From NCBI GenBank assembly GCA_033816765.1, contig CM066292.1, positions 3,968,001 to 4,032,000 of the forward strand: a stretch of DNA of 64,000 bases. The letters are read 5' to 3'. Below are positions 31,401 to 40,606 of the stretch, one piece after another. This stretch comes from Nothopassalora personata. Its lineage: Eukaryota > Ascomycota > Dothideomycetes > Mycosphaerellales > Mycosphaerellaceae. The first letter of the stretch is position 1. The number at the start of each line of letters is the position of its first letter. The notes under the pieces are model-generated. The model was not told the DNA's origin, made no database searches, and worked only from the letters and a program-made list of their open reading frames with translations. The position numbers were made by a program, and so were the translations under genes.

Positions 31401-31923
31401 TCCCGGTCGAAGGTGGTTCTTCTGTCCTTCTATTCGGCGCAAGCTGTATCTCGTTTAGCTGTTTCCTTGCCTCATCTGCCAGTGAACGCTGCCACTGCGC
31501 AGGCTGAATGTCGACAACGCAATCGCATTCCCTAAATGTGAGTACTCCTCTTCTCCAGTCGATTACTGGATTGTGCTTTCTCAACCAAGGCATACCTAAT
31601 ACTATGTCATGACTGGCCATATCAGTGACATCCAAGGTAATATTCTCGTGGTGCTGTTGGATAGCCAGTGGCAATGGTATCGTCTCCCATTCCACGCTAG
31701 GTAACGATGATCCGTTTACCGCGATCAACTCGTAACCCCATTTCTTCTTTAGGGTAGCTAACCCGTTTCTTCTTGTGAAAGACTCGGAGATAAAATTCCC
31801 CGCTGCTCCTGAGTCGATCATGACACTAGTCTTGTGTCCGTTGACGATTGCTTGTGTCTGGAAAACTGTGTTTGATGTCGATGCGTGAGCCTGAGTATTG
31901 CATAACTCCCTCCGGTCGCTCAT
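28492..31923 (-). CDS. pol: Element B Pol: protease, RT, RNase H, integrase, chromodomain
   Basis: 1,143 codons. It is the same protein as element A Pol, with about 20 scattered substitutions that become denser toward the C-terminus. Protease DSGA, RT YMDD, RNase H, HHCC and DDE integrase and the chromodomain (KGQRYLIKWKGYDESENTWE) are all intact. After QQKIREY the sequence ends differently (QNGACSEVTTP in place of 24 other residues in A), which marks a homology breakpoint. The start ATG overlaps the gag stop as ATGA, as in A. Confidence 0.97.
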   Translation of the reverse strand: MSDRRELCNTQAHASTSNTVFQTQAIVNGHKTSVMIDSGAAGNFISESFTRRNGLATLKKKWGYELIAVNGSSLPSVEWETIPLPLAIQQHHENITLDVTDMASHDIVLGMPWLRKHNPVIDWRRGVLTFRECDCVVDIQPAQWQRSLADEARKQLNEIQLAPNRRTEEPPSTGTDTGVGPPGHEVTGSDGSNAPSKNTNISELSIPKEYRKWSRLFEEERGKTALPKHRPWDHKINIQPGKEPPWGPLYQMSEKELQTLREWLKEKLAKGWIRRSTSSAGTPCMFVPKANGKLRLVQDYRKLNEITIKNRYPLPNIEEAQDRLTGSDWYTKIDLRDAFYAIRMAEGEEWKTAFRTRYGLYEFLVMPMGLTNAPASCQDLVNETLRDLLDVCVIAYMDDILVYTKGSLQEHIKQVQDVFERLTQSGFKTAPEKCEFHKKEVKFLGFIISTTGITIDPAKTQSIREWPEPKTVKDVQSFLGLANYNRKFIKDYSKTAAPMTMLTRKDVTWKWGKEQIEAFKKLKEQCASAPTLRLFDGSKEVHIETDASDMAIGACLTQTHDGQRHPIAYYSRKMTTAEQNYDIHDKELLAIVAAMQHWRVYVEGPPKLTILSDHKNLTYFTTTKELTRRQARWSELLGQYKFEIKYTPGRENGRADALSRRSDYMEGKEPVQHKILKTNPDGSLSANTREFNNIVRILGDRNEQFPISQGKYQVPKDREEECIRQHHDGPTYGHPGTSKTMDLIQRSFSFPQMRLKVSRYIKQCVHCQRNKAARHAKYGHLQFRTPPTKPWDEVTMDFITKLPPSRDQVTKQPYDTILVMVDRLTKYAHFIPASETYNAEQLGYLVLDRLIRYHGFPQAFITDRDKLFTSNYWKTLMGTIGIKHKLSTAYHPETDGQTERMNQTLEQYLRHYINYAQDNWVSLLPIAQIALNNHKSETTSTTPFYANFGKDPNLFGIPGSHPQAERAIVTTDTLKEVHKETRKAIEDAQRKLSQQRQDTRKMAPLLKKGDKVYLLTKNLRTRRQTKKLDHVKVGPFLIDKVVGPVNYRLRLPPDAKIHPVFHISKLEPADARTPCQESFHFEPEAENEFEVEKILDKKGQRYLIKWKGYDESENTWEPKENLRNCQQKIREYQNGACSEVTTP

Positions 31924-33944
31924 TCCTGGGGAGCTGATCCTTTTCCCGAATGGTATGTGGTTCGCTGTGCTTCGTGCCTAGAGGCTTCGGCTAGAACCTG
32001 TAGCCCGTTGCCCTGTGTCCACACTTGTAGTCTGTTGCGTTCCTGGATCTTCTGCGTTTCTGAGTAGAGTGCGCGTGCGTGTTGCACTATGTTGCGTAAT
32101 TCATTCGATACGAATGTTCCTGACGGTGTGAGATATCCGGTTCCTGTTATTCGGCTTCTTATCGGTGGTCGTTCTGTAACGGTGGTTGCTAGATTCTCGG
32201 TTGTTTCCATGAGTGGGTATCCCCAGGCCATGCCTCGTAGGGTGTCGAGTGTCTTGTCAAACTCAATGGAATGTAGCTTCCTTCGTCCACCTATCTTAGG
32301 TAGGAATTCCTCGTGCCTTCTTTGTAGGTAGATGATCATGTCGTACAGTTTCTTGGGTGCATCTACCGTGAAGGTAAGTTGTTCATTGTCGTCGTCAGTG
32401 TCGCTCTCTTCTCCTTCGGAGGAATCGTCTTCGCTTGATTCTTCCGGATCCTGTTCTTCCTCGATGGTATCTAGCCCGGTGGTTTCTTGACTTTCTTCCT
32501 GTGGTTCTGGTGACCATGATCCGTTCCATCCTGGGTCCTGATTTTCTTTATCGCTTCCATCTTCGTTGAAGTAGGATTCATCGATGTCCACTTCTCTGAG
32601 CGTGGCGTTTTGCCTATGCGTCGCTCCTAGGGTTCCTCGTGGTTGCTGAGGCCAATACCCTGCGCCTGATTTCGCGGCGTAGTGGATTTGACACGAGTCT
32701 TGGTAACAGAATCGCCAATGAAGGCTTCCATGACCATTTCGAGACTCGGATTCGGTCTCGTAGTCGACTCTTCGTGTCATCATGTTGAACTGTCGTGGTT
32801 GGTTCTTCGCATCAAATGGAATGACCACCATTTGCTGCCCATGGTATCCTCCTCGTCCTTCTGAGGGGTCCAGGAGAGGCGTCGTGTTTCTGTTGCTAGC
32901 TCTCTCCTCCACTCTCCGAGTATAGTCGGTATCTCCTCGAGATCCAACGCTGCTCTCAGATTTACTAGTTCGGGGTTGCATCATATTGAACTGCTCGCGG
33001 CGCACCATATTTTTACCGCGGCAATCTCGCGCCATGTGGCCTTCCTTGCCACAGGCATAACATGTGAGTTTTCCTTTTCCTTTGAAGGGCTTTCCGTGGC
33101 CCCTACTCTTAACGATCCTCCGTCCTCGTTGGGTAACGTCCAGTTCCATTGGCTGTGGTCCATAGTAGGGTTGGCTTTGTCGTGAGAATTCTCCCTTCGC
33201 AACGTATCCTCCTAAGGGTCTGCGATCCGGAGCGTATCCTGCTATTCCTCCTACTTTGGAGTCGTATTTCTTCTCCTGGTGTCGTTCCCAGAGCTGGTCA
33301 TCGATATTGATCGACGCCTTCATTAGCTCTTCGAGGTTGGTGATCCGTCCCCCGTGTCTCATCAACTCGTCCTTAACGGAGTCTTTGAGTCCACGTCGGA
33401 ACATAGTCATCAACGCCGTCTGGTCCCATCCGGTAATTTGTCCGTATTCTTCGAATTTGGCTGCATACTCTGAAGTAGACGTCTTCTGCTTCAGGTGTTG
33501 AATGATTCGTATGGCCTGTTGGACTTCGTTCGAGGTTCCAAAGATTGATTTCATCTTCTCTTTGAAAAGGGTGTAGCTCCTGAACATTCCAGTGGGGTCT
33601 AATCGTCCCATACCTTCAAGGTATTCCTTAAGGTAAGGTTTGATCCAGTTCTGCGCACTTCCGCGAAGGTACGTGATGGCGAAGATAGTCCTCTTATTAG
33701 CATCGACTGGGTTGAACATGAGATACATATCCATCTGATTGATCCAGTCGTCGAACTTGGCTCTGTCTCCATGGAAGAGGTCTGGCTTGGCGGCCTTAAC
33801 GTCGTTCTTCCTTGGAGTAGACTCGTCATCGTCATCAGACTCATCGTCCTTCGTGGTGGTAGTCTGTTGTGGTGGCGCACGGCGGATGCTTCCTGCTTCG
33901 CTGGGGGCGGGTGTTCCCCTACCAGCTGCTTGAGTAGCGCTCAT
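31920..33944 (-). CDS. gag: Element B Gag
   Basis: 674 codons from the ATG at 33944. It differs from element A Gag at about seven residues (for example KTSTSEY for KTSASEY, RGRRIVKSRG for RGRKIDKSRG). The CCHC knuckle CYACGKEGHMARDC is conserved. The same 17-base primer region separates the ATG from the LTR. Confidence 0.95.
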   Translation of the reverse strand: MSATQAAGRGTPAPSEAGSIRRAPPQQTTTTKDDESDDDDESTPRKNDVKAAKPDLFHGDRAKFDDWINQMDMYLMFNPVDANKRTIFAITYLRGSAQNWIKPYLKEYLEGMGRLDPTGMFRSYTLFKEKMKSIFGTSNEVQQAIRIIQHLKQKTSTSEYAAKFEEYGQITGWDQTALMTMFRRGLKDSVKDELMRHGGRITNLEELMKASINIDDQLWERHQEKKYDSKVGGIAGYAPDRRPLGGYVAKGEFSRQSQPYYGPQPMELDVTQRGRRIVKSRGHGKPFKGKGKLTCYACGKEGHMARDCRGKNMVRREQFNMMQPRTSKSESSVGSRGDTDYTRRVEERASNRNTTPLLDPSEGRGGYHGQQMVVIPFDAKNQPRQFNMMTRRVDYETESESRNGHGSLHWRFCYQDSCQIHYAAKSGAGYWPQQPRGTLGATHRQNATLREVDIDESYFNEDGSDKENQDPGWNGSWSPEPQEESQETTGLDTIEEEQDPEESSEDDSSEGEESDTDDDNEQLTFTVDAPKKLYDMIIYLQRRHEEFLPKIGGRRKLHSIEFDKTLDTLRGMAWGYPLMETTENLATTVTERPPIRSRITGTGYLTPSGTFVSNELRNIVQHARALYSETQKIQERNRLQVWTQGNGLQVLAEASRHEAQRTTYHSGKGSAPQE

Positions 33945-33961
33945 CCTGAGGGCGTTCAAAG
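33945..33961 (-). promoter_or_regulatory. Primer binding site of element B
   Basis: Identical to that of A (CTTTGAACGCCCTCAGG) and complementary to GCGTTCAA at the R start of its own LTR. Confidence 0.55.
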
Positions 33962-34370
33962 TGTTATTGTCTCGTTCCAGGGCTAGTCTCAAAAGAGAGA
34001 TAAGTCAAGTCACGTGGCGGTATTATTCTTTGGAGAGGCTGAAGCAAGCTGAGCGAAGATGAATGATAGGAATAAGAGTTGTATTCCAATCAGTGAGATA
34101 GTAACATGAGTTGAACGCATCAGAACCATAAGGGTTTCTAGCGTTCCTAAATACAAAGGAGATAGAGCGTTTGCTCTCCGTGCTCTCCATGCTCTCCATG
34201 CTCTCTCGAGATCACCGAGATCAACGAGATCAAGGAGATCACTTCAGTTGCTCTCTCGGTTCCTTGGTTTTATTCCTGCGGGTGAGAGAGCACTTCTCGG
34301 GCGGAAGCGCCCACCAATTGTGGAGGTCTGATTGGTTAGCTTCCTTCAGCCCCAGATCAGAACCGTAACA
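33962..34370 (-). repeat. 5' LTR of element B, GCTCTC/GAGATC-type U3
   Basis: On the minus strand it starts TGTTACGG and ends CAATAACA. The U3 has an array of GAGAGC (GCTCTC) motifs and four GATCTC motifs. Downstream of the TATTTAGG core it matches A. Its U3 start (TCTGGGG ... GCTAACCAATC) resembles that of the solo LTR at 60193, not A. Confidence 0.95.
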
Positions 34371-34375
34371 TAGCT

Positions 34376-34497
34376 TACCTAAATGTCTAATTAAACCTAA
34401 ATGAAATAGGGGTAAGTTAGACCTAAGGAACCCTCCCTCTAAACCTAAGGTTAACATAACTAAACCTAAGGTTAACATAACTAATTAGTCGTTAATA
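34376..34497 (-). repeat. 3' LTR of element D, proximal part
   Basis: Continuation of the D LTR beyond element B, matching 51447-51568. The two parts (268 + 122 bp) add up to 390 bp, the length of the intact LTR. Confidence 0.88.
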
Positions 34498-35005
34498 TAT
34501 CCTCCCCTATTACGAACCTGTCCTTAGGTTCTAAAGTAGTAAGCCCGGGCATTATAGGTAGCTTAGTTAGTCGCTATAAGCTAAGGTAGTCTTATAGCAG
34601 CACAATAGCTTACCCTACTATTTAGCTTAACATATAAGATGTTAGGCAGTCCTAGGGCCTACTAGCGACAGTTTGTAAAGATCGAAAGGATCCTTCTAAT
34701 AGAGACCGTAATAATGACGTTAATAACCGCGACTCGCATCCGTCGCACTATAGTAACGCATGCTACGAAACTAGCGAGGGAATGGACAGCTATGTTAGTA
34801 TTAATCGAGCGGGCTAGATAGTCGAACAATGTGAACGCCATTCATAAGACAAGTGAGCGTTAGTACTAGTAACCTAATAAATCTAAGGACGAATCTACCG
34901 CGTAGCTAGAAGGTAAGTTAAGGGAAGATAAGTAACTATAAGAAACAAGTAAGATCTAAGGACTAGAAGCACCTATACCCGAAGTATTAGAACTAGCATT
35001 AGAAC
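34498..35005 (-). pseudogene. Element D third gene, 3' part (RIP-mutated)
   Basis: End of the long frame described at 40607-43690, separated from it by element C. It reads as an uncertain tail (for example SHSLASFVACVTIVRR), with stops TAA/TAG only. The D polypurine tract (GGGGAGGA, minus strand) lies at its 3' end, next to the LTR. Confidence 0.4.
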
Positions 35006-35252
35006 TGTTAAGTTAAGACCTAATAGGATACGTAGTTAGCAGCGGAGTGGAGTAAGAGATTAATCTTTAACTAGCTAATAGCCACAGGGCATGCAGCAAT
35101 TTATTAGGAACCAATGTGTTAATTGTGTTAGATGTCTATCTAAGCTAAAGGGGAGAGAAGGTATCTTCCGATAAGCTAACTTATCGTAGATGCCTTAGGC
35201 TATTAGATCATAACCTAACTGTTAGCTCCCCTTAAGATGCTATATCTTAACA
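35006..35252 (-). repeat. 3' LTR of element C
   Basis: 247 bp direct copy of 40355-40601, with few transition differences. Confidence 0.92.
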
Positions 35253-35289
35253 CTCCTACTTATCTCACATAGGAGGTTACAGTCTACTC

Positions 35290-38200
35290 TTCTCCTGTTA
35301 GTAGTATTTAGACCTCTATAACAGGTTGAGCTAGCTTATAAACCTCTAGAAGTGTAGACTAGTCTTTAGCTTTATGAACCTATCTACAACTATCTTAGAT
35401 GTTAGGGTATACTTAACAGTAATAAGCCTTCTCTACTAAAGTTTCCTAACAGCATTATAGGTAATGTCAATATGCTTTAACTTGTTATAAACATGTGTAT
35501 CCTTTACTAGGGTAAGGGCAGCTTAGTTGTTACCTCTCAATTGGACTAGTCTTAAGCTTAACACAGTCTCCTAGTTTCTAGTAATCCTTAGTTAATGGGA
35601 ATAGTCTCCCACTAACTCTAGACAGTCCATCTCCCTTAGCAGTGAAGCTAGGAATTGGGATTGCTTTACACATGCATTCATAGCCATGTATTTAGCTTCT
35701 ATTGTAGATGTTGCTATAGACTTTTGCTTCTTGCTTATCTAGGAGACTAGTGCCCTATAGAGGAAGAAGACATACCTAAGGATAGAGACTCTGTCTACTT
35801 TGTCTATTGTATAATTAGAGTTATAGTATCCAACTAGGCATCCTTCTCTATGCCTAGAGAAGATAAGGCTAAGATTAGGATATAACCTTAGGTATCTTAT
35901 AATCTTCTTTAAAGCCTTTATGTAGTGGGTGGATAGGTCACTCATAAATGAGCTTATCCTTCCTAGGGCAAAAGCAATGTCTAGCCTTGTAATTGTTACT
36001 AGCTATATCTATATACTATTAATACTCTAGTACTCTGCCTTATTACACCTCTTATCTATATAGCTTAAAGGTTTAAGAGCCTTATAGCTGTCTATAGGTG
36101 AGTGTGTAGGTGCTACCTTCTTATAGTTTATCCCTATCTTAGCAAGGTTGTCCCTAATAAAGTGTCCCTAGTCAAGTTTTAGGATTCCTCTCCTCCTGTC
36201 CCTTGTAACTCTTATGCTAAGGATCTTTTTAGGTTTACTAAGATCTTTAATCTTAAAGACTTTGCTAAGTTCTCTTTTAAACTAGAGAACATCTATCAAC
36301 TTTAGTACAGCAATTAGAATGTTATCTACATGTGTGAGAATTATGATCTCTTTTTCCTTTTAGATAAGTAGGCATAGATCCACCTCTAACTATGTAAATC
36401 TAATCTCTCTAAGCTTTAACACATAGAGTTGATTCTAATCTCTAGCTGCTTGCTTAAGTCTATATAAGCTTTTAAGGATCTTAAACACTATGTTTAGTAG
36501 AAGCTTAACTCCTAGTAGTAGTAATATAAAGATGTCTTTATAGAGGGTGCTTTCTATAAACGCATTGTTCACATCTACTTAGTAAAGATAGAGATCCTTC
36601 TTATATATAATAGCCATAAACACCCTAAGGGTATCCTATCTAACTGTAGGCGCAAATGTCTCTATAAAGTTAACACTAAACTTCTATAAAAAGCCCCTTA
36701 TAACTAGCCTAGCCTTGAACTTTTCAATAGCTCCACTAATGCTTCTTTTAACATTAAAGACCTATCTTAACGTAACTAAGTTTGCTCCTTTTGGTGGAAC
36801 AGCATTCTCCTAGGTGTTGTTACTCTATAGAGCATCTAGCTCCTTCTAGATTGCTTCCTTCTAAAGGTGTCCCCATTTCTTGTTATTTATAGCATCCTTA
36901 TAGGACTTTAGAATTAGGATCTCTTGCTTATATACAATAACTTCTACAGTTGCTACAAAGGCCATCTCCTCAACTTCTTCTAGGGATTCACTATCCTATA
37001 GTACTAAATCATCTACTAATTGCATAGCTATAAAGAAAGCTTAGTAGTAAGTAGTAAGGTTCTCTAAGAGGTCTATTGCTTCTCCCACTTTAGTAGCTAG
37101 TTCAGGTATAGGGACCATAGATCTTAGGGCTTTCTATTTCCATTTATAGCCCTTAACATTATAGTTAGCCCTCCTCTTACTAAGGGATAATCTAAGAGTA
37201 GTCACTTGTGTCCTAGTAACATCCTTTTCCTAGGGATCTAGTAAGCTTATCTTAATTAGCTTATCAATTTTCTAAAATTCCCCTACATTCTTTAGAGGCT
37301 AGGAAAGTTACACAAACAGCTTTCTTAGTTAGGCTGTTACTGGGCTCTGAATAATTGAATGGTAAACAGGTTACTCTAAGGATATGTCCTTCCTTAGCCT
37401 TCCTAAGGGTCTCCTAGCTAGTGCATTGCTTAATAGATTCAATTTTATAACATTGAGATCTATATCACCTCTAGGTTAGTCCTTAAAGAAGTCTATATGT
37501 GTGTGTTGTTTAATAGCTTTTATGTCTAGTTCCTAAAAGAGCTAGGCCTTAGCTATGTTTTTAACGTATCTAATAAACACTGCTTCTTTACCTCTATTTA
37601 TTAGTTTATTACTTCTTGCCTATTGAGGCTAGGATCTTATGTCTATGTAGATAATAGCTTTGCATCCCTAAACCTTCAAATGGTTAATAGTTGGCTTAAT
37701 ACTATTAAAGGCTTTATCTAGTGAAACCTTGAACCTATTATAGTCTAGACTATTTAGTAGTTTGTTCCTTATGTAGGTTTAGGCTTCTAGTGCTTTAGGC
37801 TAGAATTCAATTAGCATCTTAGCCTCTTTAAGCATTGCCCTTATAGAGTCTTCTAAGGTTTGTATTGACCTTTTAACTAGTCCATTTTAGAGCGAGTTGT
37901 ATGCCTTAGTATACTCTAGCCCAATTCCTAAATCCTTCTCCTACTGCTTAACTAATGTAATAAGTTCCCTTGCATTATTAAGCCTAACTGCTTTTAACTA
38001 TGCTAATGATTTCCTCTCTACCTTAATCTTCTAGTTCTAGAGAGCAACTAGAGCATCTTCTCTTTTCTTAAGAGGATAGGTCCACTTCTTTCTAGAGAAG
38101 TTGTTAACAATCTTAAGCTAGTATTTAAACCCTAGCCTTAATGTTGGTAGTAGACTACATATGTTAATAGATACAAGGGCAAGTCTTTTAGGTCTTCTCT

Positions 38201-39920
38201 TAGTAACTTTGCCTTTGTACTTCTTTATCTTTACTATTAAACACACTCTACACTAGTGGAAGCTATCCCTAGGAATAGGAATAGGTTCTTTTAAGTCTAT
38301 TACCTTATAAAGATTCTAGAGCAAGTTCTTCCCAAAGTGTGCAAATCTTCTATGCTAAAGCTCCCACTGTTTTAGGTTAGTCTCTAATTTAGCAGTTATA
38401 AAGGCATTCTCTATTAGTGGTGTATATAATAAGTAATGTGCCCTTTCTTACAGTAGAGGAGAAATCTTATTAATGAATAGAACCCCCCTAATAAGCCTTG
38501 TCTAGACAACAGTTTAGCTAGAGGGGGATATAAGAGAAAATGAAGGAGGTTAGACACTAAACTGCTTACTAAACTAGTTCTAAGAAACTAGGTTCACTCC
38601 TAGCTTAGGTATAAGTAGAACATCTTCTAAAACAACTCTTATGCTAGATCTCCTACTTATCTCTACAGTCCTAATATAAGTGGCTAACAAATGCCTACCT
38701 CCTACTTTAATCTATTTCTTCTTTATTAAGGGAGTTATAGATCTAAAGAGGCAGCTCTAGTTAGTTATATAGGATAAAGCATAAGAATCAAGTAACTACT
38801 CTAATAAGGGGAACTTGCCTTAGACTTCTATAGTTAAGTGAGCTACTTTATTATACTTATTATTATTAGACATTGTCTTCTAGGATGAGTTGTATAAGTT
38901 AGGTAGCTCTTAGGTAGAGAAACCTTTCCTAGTCTTCCTTGTTTTAGAGGAAGGAGACTAGGCCTAGTTCTTCTAGAGTGACAGCATGTTAGAGCTAAGT
39001 TTCTTTACCATTTTCTTAAGTTCCTCTATAGAGGACTTCTCTCTTAGTGTTCTTCTTAAAGATGGTAGTAGAGATCTTCTCTTCTTAACATATGTTACAT
39101 TCTAGGAGGATAGTGCTTAGGAATAAGATCTAAGGACCTTCTTTGCCTTAGAGAGACTAGGGCAGTCCTTAATAAGATAGTCCTTCTTATAGAGAAGGTA
39201 GGAAAGTAATCTTACCTAACCTAAGGGCCTAACCTAGGTAGCTGCTATACTATACTTAGCCTTAGAGGGATTTAATCTAGCCTCTTGAGCCTTAAGGATC
39301 TTTAAGGTCCTTTTATGATCTATCTTTAGCTAAGCTATAATAGTATCCCTAGCTATATAGTAGTTAGGTGGCAGTAAGCTCAAAAGCTAGGTTATTCTTA
39401 TATTAGCTTTCCTATAGTGCTAGCCCTCTAGGTTAATATTAGCAATCCTCCTTCTAAGAGACACTAGGTGTGCCTATACAGATCTAATAGTGAACTCTTC
39501 ACTTATCTTAAAGTTTATAAACTGTTTTGTAAGCTTATGTGTATAGGTTAGTAATACCTAGCTGTACTTGTTCTAGAGATGCACCTATATCTTAGCAGCT
39601 TTTCTAGATTCGCAAGAGCCCTTAAGCTTAAATTTATCTTCTTCTATAATCCTACTTAGGATACTGAAGTTATAAGCTACATTTTGTTTTGTCTATGTTA
39701 GTGTATTAAGGATCTCTTTAATCTTAGTCTCTTCCTAGAGTCTTAGGTTCTTGCCCTTAATGTTGTTAAATAACACTTCTAACAGGTCATTAATTGCAAA
39801 GAATGCTAACTGGCTCTCTATCTTATATCTTTAAAGGTTAAACTATCTCTTCTAGTTGTCTCTCCTAAGAATTGGGATTTTGTTCCCCTTCTCTTCTCCT
39901 TTCTCTTAGTGTGAATCCAT
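35290..39920 (-). pseudogene. Element C gag-pol (RIP-mutated copia polyprotein)
   Basis: Starts with an ATG at 39920 (MDSH...). It reads through gag (LLEVLFNNIKGKNLRL, FINFKISEEFTIRSV) and a protease-like region (GVNLVSWNWFSKQFSV). The integrase follows, with WELWHRRFAHFGKNLL, PSRDSFHWCRVC-type cysteines, KKYKGKVTKRRPKRLALVSI and GLVKRSIQTLEDSIRAMLKEA. Reverse transcriptase has VFNVKRSISGAIEKFKARLV, VDVNNAFIESTLYKDIFI and ILTHVDNILIAVL. RNase H is the longest surviving open piece, LVGYYNSNYTIDKVDRVSIL at about 35739-35945. Bracketed Trp/Gln positions are TAG/TAA in the DNA. Domain order shows copia. Non-functional. Confidence 0.85.
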
Positions 39921-40354
39921 AATGAATTGAATGTAATGAAACAAGGTGTATATGCTTTAAAGTGGCTTAGGTCCTACTAAGGCTTTTAGTGTAGAATAGT
40001 AGGTGTAGATACTAAGGCCTACTTAGTAGGGTAAAGAAAGAGCGGTATAGTCTCGGAGCTAGGACACAGGTCTGTCTCTCCTAGTAGAGTTCTAAATGAC
40101 TTACTTGAAGTCCTTCTTAATAGTATCTCGATGCAGTTCTACCTGTAGAGTGTCTTTAAGGTATTGGCTTATAGTAAGCCGTATAGAGTCCTTTTCTAGA
40201 TTACCTATTACTTAGTATTAAACTAAGCTCCCTAATAGGACAGATAGGGTAGACTTCTGCTTCCTAGATGTTTTCTACTATAATAGCAAGGGATACAAGT
40301 AACCTGTACTAATATAGGTTGCTCTTACTCCTACATAAACTCGGGCTTATAACC

Positions 40355-40601
40355 TGTTAAGTTGAGACCTAACAGGATACGTAGTTAGCAGCGGAGTAGA
40401 GTAAGAGATCAATCTTTAACTAGCTAATAGCCACAGGGCATGCAGCAATATATTAGGAACTAATGTGTTAATTGTGTTAGATGTCTATCTAAGCTAAAGG
40501 GGAGAGAAGGTGTCTTCCGATAAGCTGAGTTATCGTAGATGCCTTAGGCTATTAGATCATAACCTAACTGTTAGCTCCCCTTGAGATGCTACATCTTAAC
40601 A
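40355..40601 (-). repeat. 5' LTR of element C
   Basis: 247 bp, partner of 35006-35252. The adjacent primer site at 40340-40354 is of the half-tRNA iMet type. Confidence 0.92.
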
Positions 40602-40606
40602 AGAAC

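Larger units (their letters stand above)
27305..34370 (-). mobile_element. Element B: intact Ty3/gypsy chromovirus with antisense gene
   Basis: 7,066 bp on the minus strand, with two 409-bp LTRs (33962-34370 is 5', 27305-27713 is 3') that read as identical, and a TSD TAGCT (27300-27304, 34371-34375). The insertion is confirmed by the uninterrupted D LTR at 51179-51568. All frames are open and there is no RIP. Layout as in A: LTR, primer site, gag, pol, then a tRNA-like sequence and an antisense Zn2Cys6 gene, polypurine tract, LTR. Gag differs from A at about 7 of 690 positions, while the 3' module and U3 are divergent. Confidence 0.97.
35006..40601 (-). mobile_element. Element C: Ty1/copia retrotransposon, RIP-mutated
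   Basis: Two 247-bp LTRs (35006-35252, 40355-40601), TGTTAAG to CTTAACA, with TSD AGAAC (35001-35005, 40602-40606). 5,596 bp, coding on the minus strand. The primer site next to the 5' LTR (GGTTATAAGCCCGAG) is the RIP form of an initiator-tRNA half-molecule site. One long gag-pol frame is readable if TAA/TAG are taken as Gln/Trp. It disrupts the third gene of D. Confidence 0.93.
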
